The position numbers were made by a program, and so were the translations under genes. From Dipylidium caninum (lineage: Eukaryota > Platyhelminthes > Cestoda > Cyclophyllidea > Dipylidiidae), in assembly GCA_017562135.1 (NCBI GenBank), contig QEYB01000448.1, positions 2,356,001-2,420,000 on the forward strand: 64,000 bases of DNA, given 5' to 3'. How positions within the stretch are numbered: the stretch's first letter is position 1; each line of letters begins with the position of its first letter. The notes beneath the pieces are model-generated. The model ran no database searches, had not been told where the DNA came from, and saw nothing but the letters and a program-made list of their open reading frames with translations. Positions 29,705-41,359 of the stretch are shown in pieces.

Positions 29705-30376
29705 TCACGAAAACAGTCATGCGAAAGGAGGAGGTTTCAAGGAGTAACGCGCGAAAAATGATTCCCGAGGCCCGTTTAGTCCCACTCGCTTCGTCGCCGG
29801 GAAATATTCGTCTCCGCCTCCGTCTCCGTCTCCGTCTCCGTCTCCGTCTCCGTCTCCGTCGCCGCCTCTCCGCCTCTCCGCCAGCGTGGATGCTGTGAAC
29901 CAAGACGTTGGGATGCGTCCTCGTGTCTACAGTCGCCGCGTTGTGAGGAGGTCGGTCGGGGGGTTTTATGGGTCCGGGAAAGTGTTCAGGCATTATTACA
30001 GCACCGAGAATATGTTGGTGAGGAAGCAATAAACTTGAGACGCTTTTATCTAATCAGAGCAGCGCCACCTCATGAAAGGCCTAAAAGAATGGCCATTGAT
30101 TCACCCCCCATGACGTCGGTGGACTCTCAAGCCGTAATGCGGCTAGCGGACTTCGGCTGGCAGAAGGCCGGACGGAGTTTGGCAGCCCTCCTCACACCGG
30201 CATTGGCATTGCTCCACCCTCAGGTGGGTCGGACAGGTGGCTCCGACTTAGGAAACACGTAACATCAGCCTCGTCCCCGTCCCCGTCCATTTCTCCGTCT
30301 CCGTCACCATCTGCCTCTCGTGCGTTTTTTTATCTTGCTCACGCCTTATCTATTCGTCTGTTCTTCTATGCAGCGC
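29705..30376 (+). repeat. Left arm of a large inverted repeat
   Basis: About 670 bp that recur in reverse complement at 30595-31255. The arms match from the outer end (near 29705 and 31255) to the inner ends at 30376 and 30595. Differences I can see are one extra base in three short homopolymers (the C run near 29780, the G pair near 29989 and the T run near 30179, all longer in this arm) and one extra 6-bp unit in the CGTCTC array. No transposase ORF or clear target-site duplication was recognised. Confidence 0.92.
29821..29860. repeat. CGTCTC hexanucleotide array (left arm)
   Basis: Six CGTCTC units plus a partial one. On the minus strand it reads as a poly-arginine run, which is a translation artefact. 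The right arm has one unit fewer. Confidence 0.9.
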
Positions 30377-30380
30377 TCCC

Positions 30381-30396
30381 CATCCATCCATCCATC

Positions 30397-30453
<57 letters not shown>
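30381..30453. repeat. Compound ATCC/CAGG tetranucleotide microsatellite in the inverted-repeat spacer
   Basis: A few CATC units run into about thirteen CAGG units. It lies in the roughly 218-bp unique spacer between the two arms, next to the hairpin centre. Confidence 0.95.
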
Positions 30454-30594
30454 GCTCCCCTCAACTCTCCATCCTCACTTACTCTTCCTTCGTGGTGTGA
30501 CCCAGGAGCAGCAGCTGCCTTGCGTGAGCTCACTTAGTATAGGCTGTGTTAGGCGCCACTGTCGTCTACTTGCTCCCCAGTTGGGAGGCTGTCG

Positions 30595-31255
30595 GCGCTG
30601 CATAGAAGAACAGACGAATAGATAAGGCGTGAGCAAGATAAAAAAACGCACGAGAGGGCAGATGGTGACGGAGACGGAGAAATGGACGGGGACGGGGACG
30701 AGGCTGATGTTACGTGTTTCCTAAGTCGGAGCCACCTGTCCGACCCACCTGAGGGTGGAGCAATGCCAATGCCGGTGTGAGGAGGGCTGCCAACTCCGTC
30801 CGGCCTTCTGCCAGCCGAAGTCCGCTAGCCGCATTACGGCTTGAGAGTCCACCGACGTCATGGGGGGTGAATCAATGGCCATTCTTTTAGGCCTTTCATG
30901 AGGTGGCGCTGCTCTGATTAGATAAAAGCGTCTCAAGTTTATTGCTTCCTCACCAACATATTCTCGGTGCTGTAATAATGCTGAACACTTTCCCGGACCC
31001 ATAAAACCCCCCGACCGACCTCCTCACAACGCGGCGACTGTAGACACGAGGACGCATCCCAACGTCTTGGTTCACAGCATCCACGCTGGCGGAGAGGCGG
31101 AGAGGCGGCGACGGAGACGGAGACGGAGACGGAGACGGAGACGGAGGCGGAGACGAATATTTCCGGCGACGAAGCGAGTGGACTAAACGGGCCTCGGGAA
31201 TCATTTTTCGCGCGTTACTCCTTGAAACCTCCTCCTTTCGCATGACTGTTTCGTG
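30595..31255 (-). repeat. Right arm of a large inverted repeat
   Basis: Reverse complement of 29705-30376. The mirrored ORFs at 30035-30262 (+) and 30721-31002 (-) share MAIDSPPMTSVDSQAVMRLA, which shows the arm identity at the translated level as well. Confidence 0.92.
31111..31146. repeat. ACGGAG hexanucleotide array (right arm)
   Basis: Six ACGGAG units, which equals five full units when read in the phase of the left-arm array. The arms therefore differ by one unit. Confidence 0.88.
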
Positions 31256-32849
31256 ATCTTCGAATACCCCGTTCGTTTGACTCATTTTTCTCTTCTTGCC
31301 TCATGCTTCCCTTATTTATGGTATTTTTCTCTTCTCCGGGACTTATGTTGACGTAACCCCGGTTTCTTTATCAATGCTGCGAGTTCTTTCCTCTGTTCAC
31401 GTAACTCTCTACATTATCCTCCTATTCTTCTCCTAATCTTATGGCAAGATGCGGTTGTCGATGGAGGATTTTGTTTGTAGTTAATTTCGGTTGACATGCG
31501 CACCCCGTCTAGCGTTTAGCGATATGACAAATTTGGACTCCGCTGCCTTCTTTTTGCTGTGCGACGCCTTTTACCTGGGCAAGCGGCCACAAATCACTCG
31601 GCTTAGCTTTCCCTCATCTTATGCCCGCTACCGTCCGGAGTCTCTTTGTGAGCAGACCGTGTCTCCTCAAATCTTCCGACAATAACCTCCCGGGTACCTC
31701 GTTCCTGGCGACCGGTTCCTCTTCCTCCTCCTCCTCAGCTGTTATCGAAGGTGCGCACGCTGTGGCAGTAAATAATTTCTCCCTCGAAATTGCTTTTAAG
31801 AGCTCTGTAGCGAAGTAGGACTCCTGGTGGACCCCTATTCCGCCAAAAGGAGCAATGTAGACTTGGGGCGACGGCTTACTAGATTTTTGACGCAACTATT
31901 GCACCGAATTGTTGAGTAGAACAGTTATGTGCACGTCTCAGAAATGGATCCTGAACAGGATCATCACGAAGTTATTGCGCTAACTACTTCACACTGTCAC
32001 GAACCAGGCTGAGTCGAGCTGATCAGGCTTCTGATTGACACGACTCTCGAGTAGCGGTTTTATTAAAGCAACCTCGACTTTATCCTGCCCCACTGCTTGG
32101 AGCCCACCCACTCGAAGCTGAGGCCCTAAGTTGAGATTGGGAGCAAATACACACTAAAATGGGGAGAAGAGTTGTGGGGCAAAGTTATGTAGCAACGTCG
32201 AAAGGGACGCAAGTTGTGTTGATGTTGTCCCCTTTATTGAGAGCCAGTTATTTGTTAAACATTTGTTCAGCTAATAGGCGTTTAATGAGCCACAGATGCT
32301 GTTTTAGTTCAGTCATTTCCAGAGTTTGCCTAGGTTATCACTGATTCCCCTCCACTTTGCCAAATTGCCATTGCCTCCGGAAGACCTGAGCGTGACATTT
32401 GACCAAATTGGAAGGAGTGAACATGTTAGGCGACTCCTCTCCCCATGACAGGGTGGAATTGCTTTCCGTCGAGACGTGACCGCACGGCCGTGGTAAAGAT
32501 TGACACGCCCACATACACATTGAGTAATTGCGAGGAAGGAAAACGGAACTGACGCGGATGGAGGGGACAATAGTGAGTCCGCAAATACTCTAGGCCTAAC
32601 CCCCGCCCCGCTTTTTGCCGCCCACCTTGGCCCCGCTGTGTCGAAACCTGTCTGGCTTGCCAGTTAGCCAGTCAGCAGCCAGCCACCATGTGGCTAACAG
32701 GCGCGAGACGCACAGTAGACACGCGTACGTACGCACATACGCACGCACGCGAACGCACACACACGCGCGCACCACAAGATAATACGTTGTTGCGCCCTTG
32801 CGTCAGGGCGCGAGACAGGCCAACCACCACGCGATCGATAGTTGCCTTC
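31256..32849. other. Intergenic region upstream of the cyclase locus
   Basis: No coding exon was recognised. A purine/pyrimidine alternating stretch near 32714-32772 lies just before the first promoter. Confidence 0.4.
32714..32772. repeat. Alternating ACGC/CACA/CGCG tract
   Basis: Imperfect dinucleotide and tetranucleotide repeats of alternating purine-pyrimidine (ACGC, CACA, CGCG). Such sequence can adopt Z-DNA; here it lies about 100 bp upstream of the CCAAT boxes of promoter A. Confidence 0.7.
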
Positions 32850-32930
32850 GAACAGCCAATGACCATTCGCCTCGCGAGCCATTGGTTGGACTGAGATACT
32901 CGTGCGCCCGAGGGTGCATATAAGCACGCA
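32850..32930 (+). promoter_or_regulatory. Putative promoter A of the receptor cyclase locus
   Basis: CCAAT at 32856-32860, inverted box CCATTGG ending at 32885, and a TATA-like CATATAAG at 32917-32924, in the order and spacing expected of an animal core promoter. It lies about 300 bp upstream of the first ligand-binding module. An ATG at 32948 opens a 41-codon upstream ORF ending in TAG at about 33071-33075. Confidence 0.5.
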
Positions 32931-33237
32931 CGCGGTACACGCAGCGCATGGCGAGACCACGAATCCGGCGGGGGTCCTCCTTTCCCTCTCGTAGTGAACT
33001 GGGTTCTTTGAGCCAACTCGCCAGACGACTCACGCAGTTTTCAGCAGGATCTGTAGGAAATGTGAAGCGGATTTAGCCTTGTTGCTTTTCCTTGTATTTT
33101 ATTATGCGACGTCGAAAAACACAAGATCTGGATCTTCCTATTCTTTTACTGAGTCTACCAAATGCCTTTCTTATCTCCACTCCCCTACATTCCTTCTCGT
33201 TGGTCTGTGCTGTGGCACATGGCTTATTTGTTCCTCG

Positions 33238-34044
33238 ATGGCACAAGAAGTGGACACCGACTGTGTCATTCACAGACCGTCCTCTGCCGAAGGGAATTAC
33301 ACCTCTCCCGCCGTAATCCGCAAGGCGTTCGCCAGGATTAAATACCACTGTGGTTTGGCCAACCGCGATCGCGAAATCGCGGCCGGAAAGGTCATCGATC
33401 CGGGATATTTGAAGTCCTCAATTCCCATTGTGCGGTTCGGCGTTCAACTAGCTACGGATGGGCGCGATTCGATCGCACAAATGCTGCCAGCCATCGACTT
33501 GGCCATCGAGAAGGTGGTGACCAATGCCCGCCTTTCGCGGGGTGATTTTCCGAGTTGTCCCCCATCCTCTACTTCGATTGGCTAGCCTGTGATTCACTGG
33601 CTATCTTGGAAAAATTTAATAGAAAGGAAGTAAACGTCATATTTGGGCCCATCAATGACTTTGCTCTCGGTGCGGCCGCTAGATTTTCTACAGCTCTCTA
33701 CCTCATACCCATCATCTCTCCTGCAGCGTCCTCTGTCCAGCTTGCGGACAAGAATGAATTTGGAATGCTCACTCGAATTTACTTCACATATGCCGATTTG
33801 GAATGGGTTATAGCTTCTACGCTAGTCCACTTTGGCTGGAAACCGAAAACCAACGCGCCAATCGCGATGATTACAGCCCAACCCCTGACCATTTCTGATG
33901 CGTTTAACGCAGGCTGGGATTCCTTCTTCCAACAACAGGCCATTTCTACTGTTCTTGTCAACTACAAACCTCATCGTTACCACGTAGAACGTGGAATCGG
34001 TGAAATCAGAAATATCTTCAAAGAATTACCCAAAGTTGCTAGAA
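33238..34044 (+). CDS. Orphan ligand-binding lobe of a receptor guanylate cyclase (module A)
   Basis: The module encodes the N-terminal lobe of an ANF-receptor-type ligand-binding domain: IPIVRFGVQLATDGRDSIAQ, MLPAIDLAIEKV, CDSLAILEKF, VNVIFGPINDFALGAAARFS and LVHFGWKPKTNAPIAMI. It ends at a phase-1 donor (GTAAGC at 34045), the same phase as the homologous exon of the main receptor (donor at 45946). A hydrophobic stretch, TFLLVGLCCGTWLICSS, lies directly upstream in frame, like a signal peptide, but no ATG opens that frame before 33238. One frame break occurs at C5 (33559-33563), where a single extra C would join the halves. A GT...AG stretch (about 33542-33585) could be an in-frame intron, but that would delete the strand the paralogous module keeps (PILEFLW versus PILYFDW). 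No further exons were found before the next promoter. It could be an alternative first exon of the receptor, a truncated gene or a duplication relic. Confidence 0.78.
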
Positions 34045-37000
34045 GTAAGCTCAAACGGATTTTTAAGAATTTCAATTATTCTTTTTTACTACCCTGCTCC
34101 AAGTCCTATTTAATCACACCGAGTCTGCGCAACCCCCACTTCCTCCAATCAGAGGATGACATGCTCGACCTTGATTAGCCCTCAGGTCGATAAGCCAATG
34201 CAGCATAGACACATGGTTGCCACTCTCCTCGGTCTCTGCCCTCAGACCCCAGACCGGGAGGCCAATTGGCGGAAGATACCACTGACACTGCTGAAAATGA
34301 GTCAAAGTGAACGGGGTAGTTGGGTTTTTATACTCTGGAAGAGGGCGCGGTGTTTGACGTGGCGCGACATTGATCGGACTAAGCGCCTCGCCGCCTTTTG
34401 GGCGCAAGTAAATCGGCTTTGGTGCTTCGTAAGCCTTCCCGTGTACTTATGGCCACAGTCCTCGGCGCCTGTCCGGCTCGTTATCTCGTCAAACACAACT
34501 GACAGCGCATCGCCGTCCCCAACCCCCCCCCATCGGGATTCCTCAGTTAGATTGCATTCCGCTCAGAGCGGCCGAGAATTAAACTGCGTCGATAATCGAG
34601 CAGTATCTTGGCAGAATGGTCCATGTCACAGGAAATACATCTTTGCCCCAGGAGTAATCTGCTTTGCATTGTACAACTCTAGTCTGCCACGTTGAAGGGT
34701 CTAGGCGGCTAAGCGATTTTTGGCAGATTTTGACCGGAGCGCCTTTGTTTAATGCGATTACCCAATAGGGTCTTCATTTCACGGTTTCTTGATATATTCC
34801 CTGTGACTCCTGCTCGCTGGGATATCGTTCGAGGCTTCCGCGGTATTTCAGTCCCTTTCACTAGCCACTCCTGGCCATTAAGTGTATTCCTTTGTATTTG
34901 CCTCGTGTAATCCATGTTCTGCAGATGTCCTTCCAGACTTTCTCCTCCATTTCGCAGCACATGTACAACTCTGTAACAGGCAGTGATTTTGACTGAAACA
35001 CTGGCATGGCATTCGTCGAGGATTTCTGCCTGGTCTTGTGTAGGCTTCACCTCAGTTAACGAAAGAAATTAGGGGTCGGGATCCAGCTCATTCACATAGA
35101 AGTGGGGTTTTTCGGACATTCAGTGACATACTGACGCTTTATAGGCAGTCGAGATCTGCTTTGCAATCCTCATGATTGGTGGTGTTTTGTCAGACTTGAA
35201 GAAAATTCGCGTCAGAGAGACCCACCGCAACACAGAGTAGATTTCCTCATAAACTGGCTTTGTTAAACCGAAATTCCGTGGAAAGTCCATCACGTCTTTT
35301 CACAGATGAGGGCGTAGGCGTCCGTGCCGCATAGACTGTTCACTGCTCATCTTTTTATTCCTCTGACGATTGTCTTGCTGGCCTGAAAACCCAAATGCAA
35401 AACGTCATTAGCGCCATCTTCCTTCATTTCTCGATTTTACTGCAAAGAATTCCTCAATTTTACCAAGTCTTATGTGCAAGCCTTCGAAATTCGTCTGCAT
35501 CCTTTGAGTGGTAGGGACCTAATTTCGTGGAATCGCGCCCCGAACAACATATCGCTAGCCGCAACTCGGAAGCTAGACATAAAACTCTATTTTGATTACT
35601 CATGTCCACTTATGAATATTTGGAGTGGTCCTGGGAATTGGAGTCTTTCGTGGGTGTTGTCAACAGAACCGACTGATTGTCTTCTCGCTCCTTAATTGAG
35701 AACCCATGGCTTGATAACATTGGCTGGTGGCTTTCTTGTTCTTGGGAGGAGAGACCATGTTGGCGGAGATGCAAATCGGTTGGATGAAGTGACCTTTGTC
35801 GGAAAGCTTTAGTCAAAGAGATCCAATAGAAAAGTGTTGTTGTAGCAGCCAGTGCCCTCCTCTTTTTCAGAGTGTGCCAAACATTTCTCTCTTAGGTAGA
35901 CCTATGAAGGTAAGCAGTGCGATAGTTTGAGCCAAGTCCCATGGAAAACACCAAAATGACCATGGCTTTTCCCCGTTTGGAAATTCGCGTTCTCTCAAAT
36001 CGGCATTTTCCGTCCCCCTCGAAATAGTTTGACAAAACTGGACGGGAATACCTCGTAAGCGATCCCTGAGTCACATGACAAACGCTGCTGGGAGAGCGGA
36101 GTTTATTAATTCCGGACTTGCTATCTAAAAAGTCTACAAGAATGCGTGGCGCGCTTCGACATGCCCTGGCCTGTCGGAAGGCATTTCAGCAATATACTAC
36201 AAATTCTTTTCCTGGTCCTTCTTCCTTCAGTTAAAGCAGTGACCGATTTTGGGTCTTAAGCGAAATTGAGGCTTTTTATCACGATAACTTGGGAAGGTTT
36301 ACTTTACGAACGCCATCTCTATTCCCTTTAGCCAAAGCCTCCTGTGCGAATTTGTTTTTTTCTAACTTTATCCACACATAAACACCAGAAATACCTGTTT
36401 CTGTAAACACAATCGAATAATTTGGGTATTTGAAGGTGTGTGTGGTTAAAAGTCACACATGCCACGGCTTGAAAGTGGTGGCAGTTGCGTAGGCAGTTCA
36501 CACGCGCCCGCACGGCCAGTGGGCGCCAGTGAGAGCCACCGTCCACCTCTCCACCATTTATCTAGCGCACTAACAAATCGGTCTGCCTCTCCCGCCCCAG
36601 CTGCAGCCGGGATGTGTAAACAACCGGCGATCGAGAGACGGGCTTGTTTATGTTGACGACGAGGGGTCTTCTCGCCGCGTTGATAAATTGGAACCAGAAA
36701 GGCAGGTCGTTTGCGAGTCCCCCCGCTTAATTCAAGGCGTGTCTGAGTGATGGAGCATTTACTCTCTAAACTTGCTGTGTAAATGGCTGTAAACATTCCC
36801 AGCGGTCTAAGCGTGTAGCTTTGTCGGTGTAGTTCTGGAAATCCTCAACGCACTAATTCGAGATTGCAGAGGAAATTCCACTTCTTCCCAAGCGCGCTCT
36901 ACTCTTTTCCGTTTAAAAGGAGGGCGAAGGCGTGGGGAGGCTATACGCCGGAAATGGATCTGTCTTTAGCAATTGGGAAACGCCTGATAAGTCGGGCAAA

Positions 37001-40000
37001 AGACGTCGTCAGCTCTCCTGCCGATTCGCCTAAGTTGTAAGACCCGTGCCTGAATGACGGGCGATGGCAACAAGGGTCGAGGAGTCGACTCGGATGGCGT
37101 AGGTTAATTGCGGAAATCACCTTCTCGTCGGGCAGGTCTGCTTTCTTCCACCCTTTATCCTGCTCAGCGGTTCCGGTGCGTACTTCCGAAAGAAACGAGA
37201 AGATGTACACGGGTCCTGCAACCGTCGCCTATTGCGGACGCTTTAATTGTCAGATTTTGGGGTAGAGAGCGAACGCAGACCCCCAACTGCTGTCCATCCG
37301 CGTGCGTCTCGTGTCCACTGCGTCCGCTGCCAGGACTCATGACAACTGACTTACTACGTCTTCTCCCAGATGAGTCGCGGCCGTCACAAAGTGCTCACTT
37401 CCTCCACCCTGGTGTAAATTCAGTGTCGGGTTGAGTCGCAAAAGGCTCATTTGCTATGCCGTCCTGTTTAGTACGTCTAAATTCTCCTCGGATAAATCTT
37501 TTTCAAGTTGACAGTGACTAGCAAAATGGGGAATGTCGTCAAAGTGGAAATTTTAGCGTTACGCTCCGATTCATCTTTGTCTTCAGTTACCTGGTAAAGT
37601 CGAACATCCAAACAGTTTTGACTTTCCTTCGTATTAAGGCGGCAGTGTTGCGAGTCTGCAGTCTCCACCGCCTTCGGCCGTCAGCGGAATTTGGACTCAT
37701 TTTGGCCCTTACATTCGTCCACAGCGCCATTTATCCACCTCTTAAAGTGGCCATTTTTGGTGGTGATATTACGACCAGCGGAGGAGAGCCATGGTCCTCA
37801 CCCGTTTCATCTTACCTGCTCACGAAATGAAGTCGTGGTGAAGGGCTTTCGCGGGCACTGCCATCCACCAGGGTCGAGGGTGGCTTGCAGCACGCAGAGG
37901 GCATCACTGCGAGAGTGGGTGATGCCAGTGATGCTGGCGAAGCATAGGAGAAGGAAACGGGAGGATGGAGGAGAAAGGGAAGGGCCTCGTCCTGTGCTTG
38001 ACTTGAACTTATTTACGAAGATGTATGCTTTTATCGAAATGCAACCGCGGCCAAAACACACAAACCCACCGCAAGTAGGAGAGGGACTTCCGTCTCATCT
38101 GCCCCGCTCCCCCGTCTAGGTGGTAATTTGCACCGACGCGTTGCCAATCCCGACCACAGATTAGTCCTTACTGCCTTTTGCGGCCATCCTTTTTGCGTAC
38201 GCGCGGACTAGTATGCCCCATCCGCCAAATCTCCTTGCCAGCAGTTTCACTATTTTTGGAGGTTTCAGGTGCTTCCCCACGCACATGAATTAGTAAAAAA
38301 AGTAAAGTGACGTCCATTTCATAAGCTCTAATTCTTTTGGCGCTAAAGATGGAGCGAAGTACCTCCACAGTCGAGGTGGTTTGCCTTTCAGTCTAGCCTC
38401 TCCCGATGGTATTTGATCAGCCCGGGGCTGTTTCACGCCCACGCACACCAGCTGTTGGGGGATTAGGCCTCGGGACGAGGCACTAGCATATGGGGCGCGA
38501 TGGCGCGGGCCAAGTCACCCTCGGGGCGGCAAAGGGAGCGACACTGGGGCTGCGGCTTCGTCCAGGCTAACGACCGCGACAAAGAACGGCACACGTGATG
38601 CCTGAATCATTCCTTTCTCTGCCTTCCTCGTCCGCCGTCCGCCTGCCCTCCCTCACACCCATTTTTATACACGGCTTCTCTCCCACTCCGCGGCGTCGTC
38701 TGGACAGGCGAGTGACCGTTCGACACGACTCGCCCTCTTCTCCGCCCCCTCCTGTGACTTCACCCGTGGTCGCGGTGCCTTTTTCCCCCAAGACCTTTGC
38801 CCATGACCAAGGCAACCTGAAATTCGTGACCAACCTCTCTCCGACTAGGATGTGCACTTTCGCAGCGGCCGCACCAAGTCCACTCGATTACTTAGCACTT
38901 TTGTGGAGAGCCTTCCTTTGTACGACTCCCATTGTGGTTTACACAGTCTTTTGGCACAATTCACTCAAGTACGTGTGTAGAATCACTCTTCCGGAGATTT
39001 ATAGAATGTATTTCCGAGTTAGTAAAAAAAATAAGAATGTTCAACGTTTTCTGAAGACTCTTTTACTAACACCCAATTGGAAACAATGGAAATAGCGACG
39101 AAGAGAATCGGTCACTTTTTAGCAACTTCTTTACCTTCAACGTCACCTAAAACTGCCTCCCGCTTTGGGTTGGAGACAGAATCAGAGGAACAGGGTGGCA
39201 CCACCACTCGCCCACCCGGTCTCCTTCCCATTTTGACACTGACACCCAGAGGAGAAATAGTCTTCTTTACCGTCTACGAAAGTTGGAGACCCTGGATTAA
39301 ACTTCATTTCACCTACAGAACAAAACTTCGTTTTCAGCCACCACTACCCATTCGAAAGCGGAATCCGGCCTTATTGGGAATTGCTTCGTGCGCGCTTAAC
39401 CCAGGCTAACACTGTTTCTGTTTGGTTTTATAATTAATTTTCTTGACAAAATTCTCATTCTGTTGCACTCTTGAAATGCCAACCGCATGAGGCATCTTTT
39501 GTCCGCCGAATTGTGGGCGTCTTTTCGCCTACGTTGTCCACCCCACCCTATTTTCTGCGCGAACTTCTTTCTGCCACTGGGAGATTTCGTATCTCGTCTA
39601 ACAGTAATGTTTATTGTCTTTTTACCAGTGAATGAGAGGAATCTTTTTAGGACTTAAAAGGGGATAAGTGAAGGATGGCCGACGTGAGATAGGCGAGGAC
39701 AGTGGACCTCGGTGAAGGGAGGGATTTAGTTATTTGATTGTATCCAGGCGCGTCGCCTTGGTGCGTTGTGAGGCGCCGCTCTCGACTGCTGCCGGATTTG
39801 TAAGCCTCTATGCAGTCTTTTTTCTTTTTAAATGAGACGCCACGACTAAACCGACCTGGCGTTAATTCCATTTGCAGTCATTTTGCTCGCCGAGTTGCGA
39901 CACGAGATTGACTCATAAATCGTGCGGAGGGAGGGTGGCTCGACCGGGCAAGGAGTTTCCCACTCCCGCATCCACTCTAACCAATGATTTGGAGCCTCAT

Positions 40001-40243
40001 CTTGCGATTCTTCCAGTGAACTTCCCCATGTACCGCGCATAAGGCGGTGGCCAAGACTTACCATGTGCTGTCGGGGCGCGTATTCGCTTAATACATTTCA
40101 GGGCGTAGGGGAGAGGAAGAGACTTCCATGCGTACTTTCGGCTACCTCTCCCGATGACGCCTGCGCCTAAGTAGGTGGTGTCGGTGAGTGGCGCCCTCGG
40201 AAAGTCCCACTGACTCACAATTCATTCGGGCATCACGTACGTG

Positions 40244-40272
40244 CCAACCAACCAACCAACCAACCAACCAAC
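40244..40272. repeat. CCAA tetranucleotide microsatellite
   Basis: About seven tandem CCAA units. Confidence 0.95.
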
Positions 40273-40395
40273 GACGCATGGCCTCCCGAGAGAGAGAGAG
40301 TTGCCAGCGCTGGCTGTGCCAAGACGTGCAGCTCCTCCAGTCGTCTGTTTGCGGCGGTCTATTCGAGGTCGTGGACTCGCATTAGAAAGTATTTG

Positions 40396-40415
40396 GGCGG
40401 GGCGGGGCGGGGCGG
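40396..40415. repeat. GGGGC-type G-rich repeat
   Basis: Four tandem G3-4C units. Four G-runs in a row make this strand a candidate G-quadruplex. Confidence 0.85.
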
Positions 40416-41341
40416 TGGGGCATTTGACTGGTGTCATCATCTGCCTCGTCCTTTAATGAACCTCGTTCACTCCGAAAAATGTACTTTTCGGTTTAACGAT
40501 GCATGTTACCACTATCAAGCCAAGTTGGACTGTTCTCACGCGAATTCCACTTCCCATGGCAGTTCTCTGCACATCTCGCTTTCCCCATGTTTTTCTGACG
40601 AAACACACTTTCCCGCGTAACTGCTGGCGCGCCTTTCCCCACTCTGGCGACGGTGCAACGGGGAAGACGGCTTCTCGTTAAGTCGACTCCGAGTCTGCCC
40701 TACTTGTTTTCCCTCCTATTTACATCCGATGACTCGGGATCTCCAATTTTTTGCCCTAAATTCTTATTGTTCTACACGCTTTTGACTGCTCTGAAGGCCC
40801 CTGTTATGTCCTTTGCCTAAATATCGGCACCATTGTGTTGAGTTTACTCCAGGTCTGGCTTTGTTTGCTTCCCCAAATCGTTTACACTGCCTTTAAAGTG
40901 GACTTCACTCAGGACTTACTTATTTAGCCGCATTTCAAGGTCTTTTTTCCATGCATTTGGTAAACTCTGCTACGAATAGAAGTTGGTAGAGATCGTTGAA
41001 ACCCTCGACAGTGATGAGGACCCATTCCTAAACGTGGACTTGTGAGAGAAGGGAAGGTTCCGAGCAGTTGAACGTAGCAATTCGTTGCCTTGATGATATT
41101 TAAACACCGGCGTAGCAACTGCACAGGGCGTCTGCGATTGGTGTTGTGGAAGATTTCGCGCTCTCAGCAGATCTCGAGATATATTATCGAAGCTGGACCG
41201 GGTGTGTGCACCGAGATTAAAATCTTAGCTGGGTATTTTGGCGATTTACAGTGTCACTTGGCCCAGAGGCATTTGTCGAAAGGTTAAATCCCTCCATCGC
41301 GGGCTTTTGGTTAATTTGCGATTTTGAGGAGGAGAGGTGTT

Positions 41342-41359
41342 CCCCCCCCCCCCCTCCCC
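41342..41359. repeat. Poly-C tract
   Basis: Thirteen C, one T, then five C. Confidence 0.9.

Noticed and set aside
29688..30029. ORF with a long poly-arginine run
   Set aside because: The arginine run is simply the CGTCTC hexanucleotide array translated on the minus strand.
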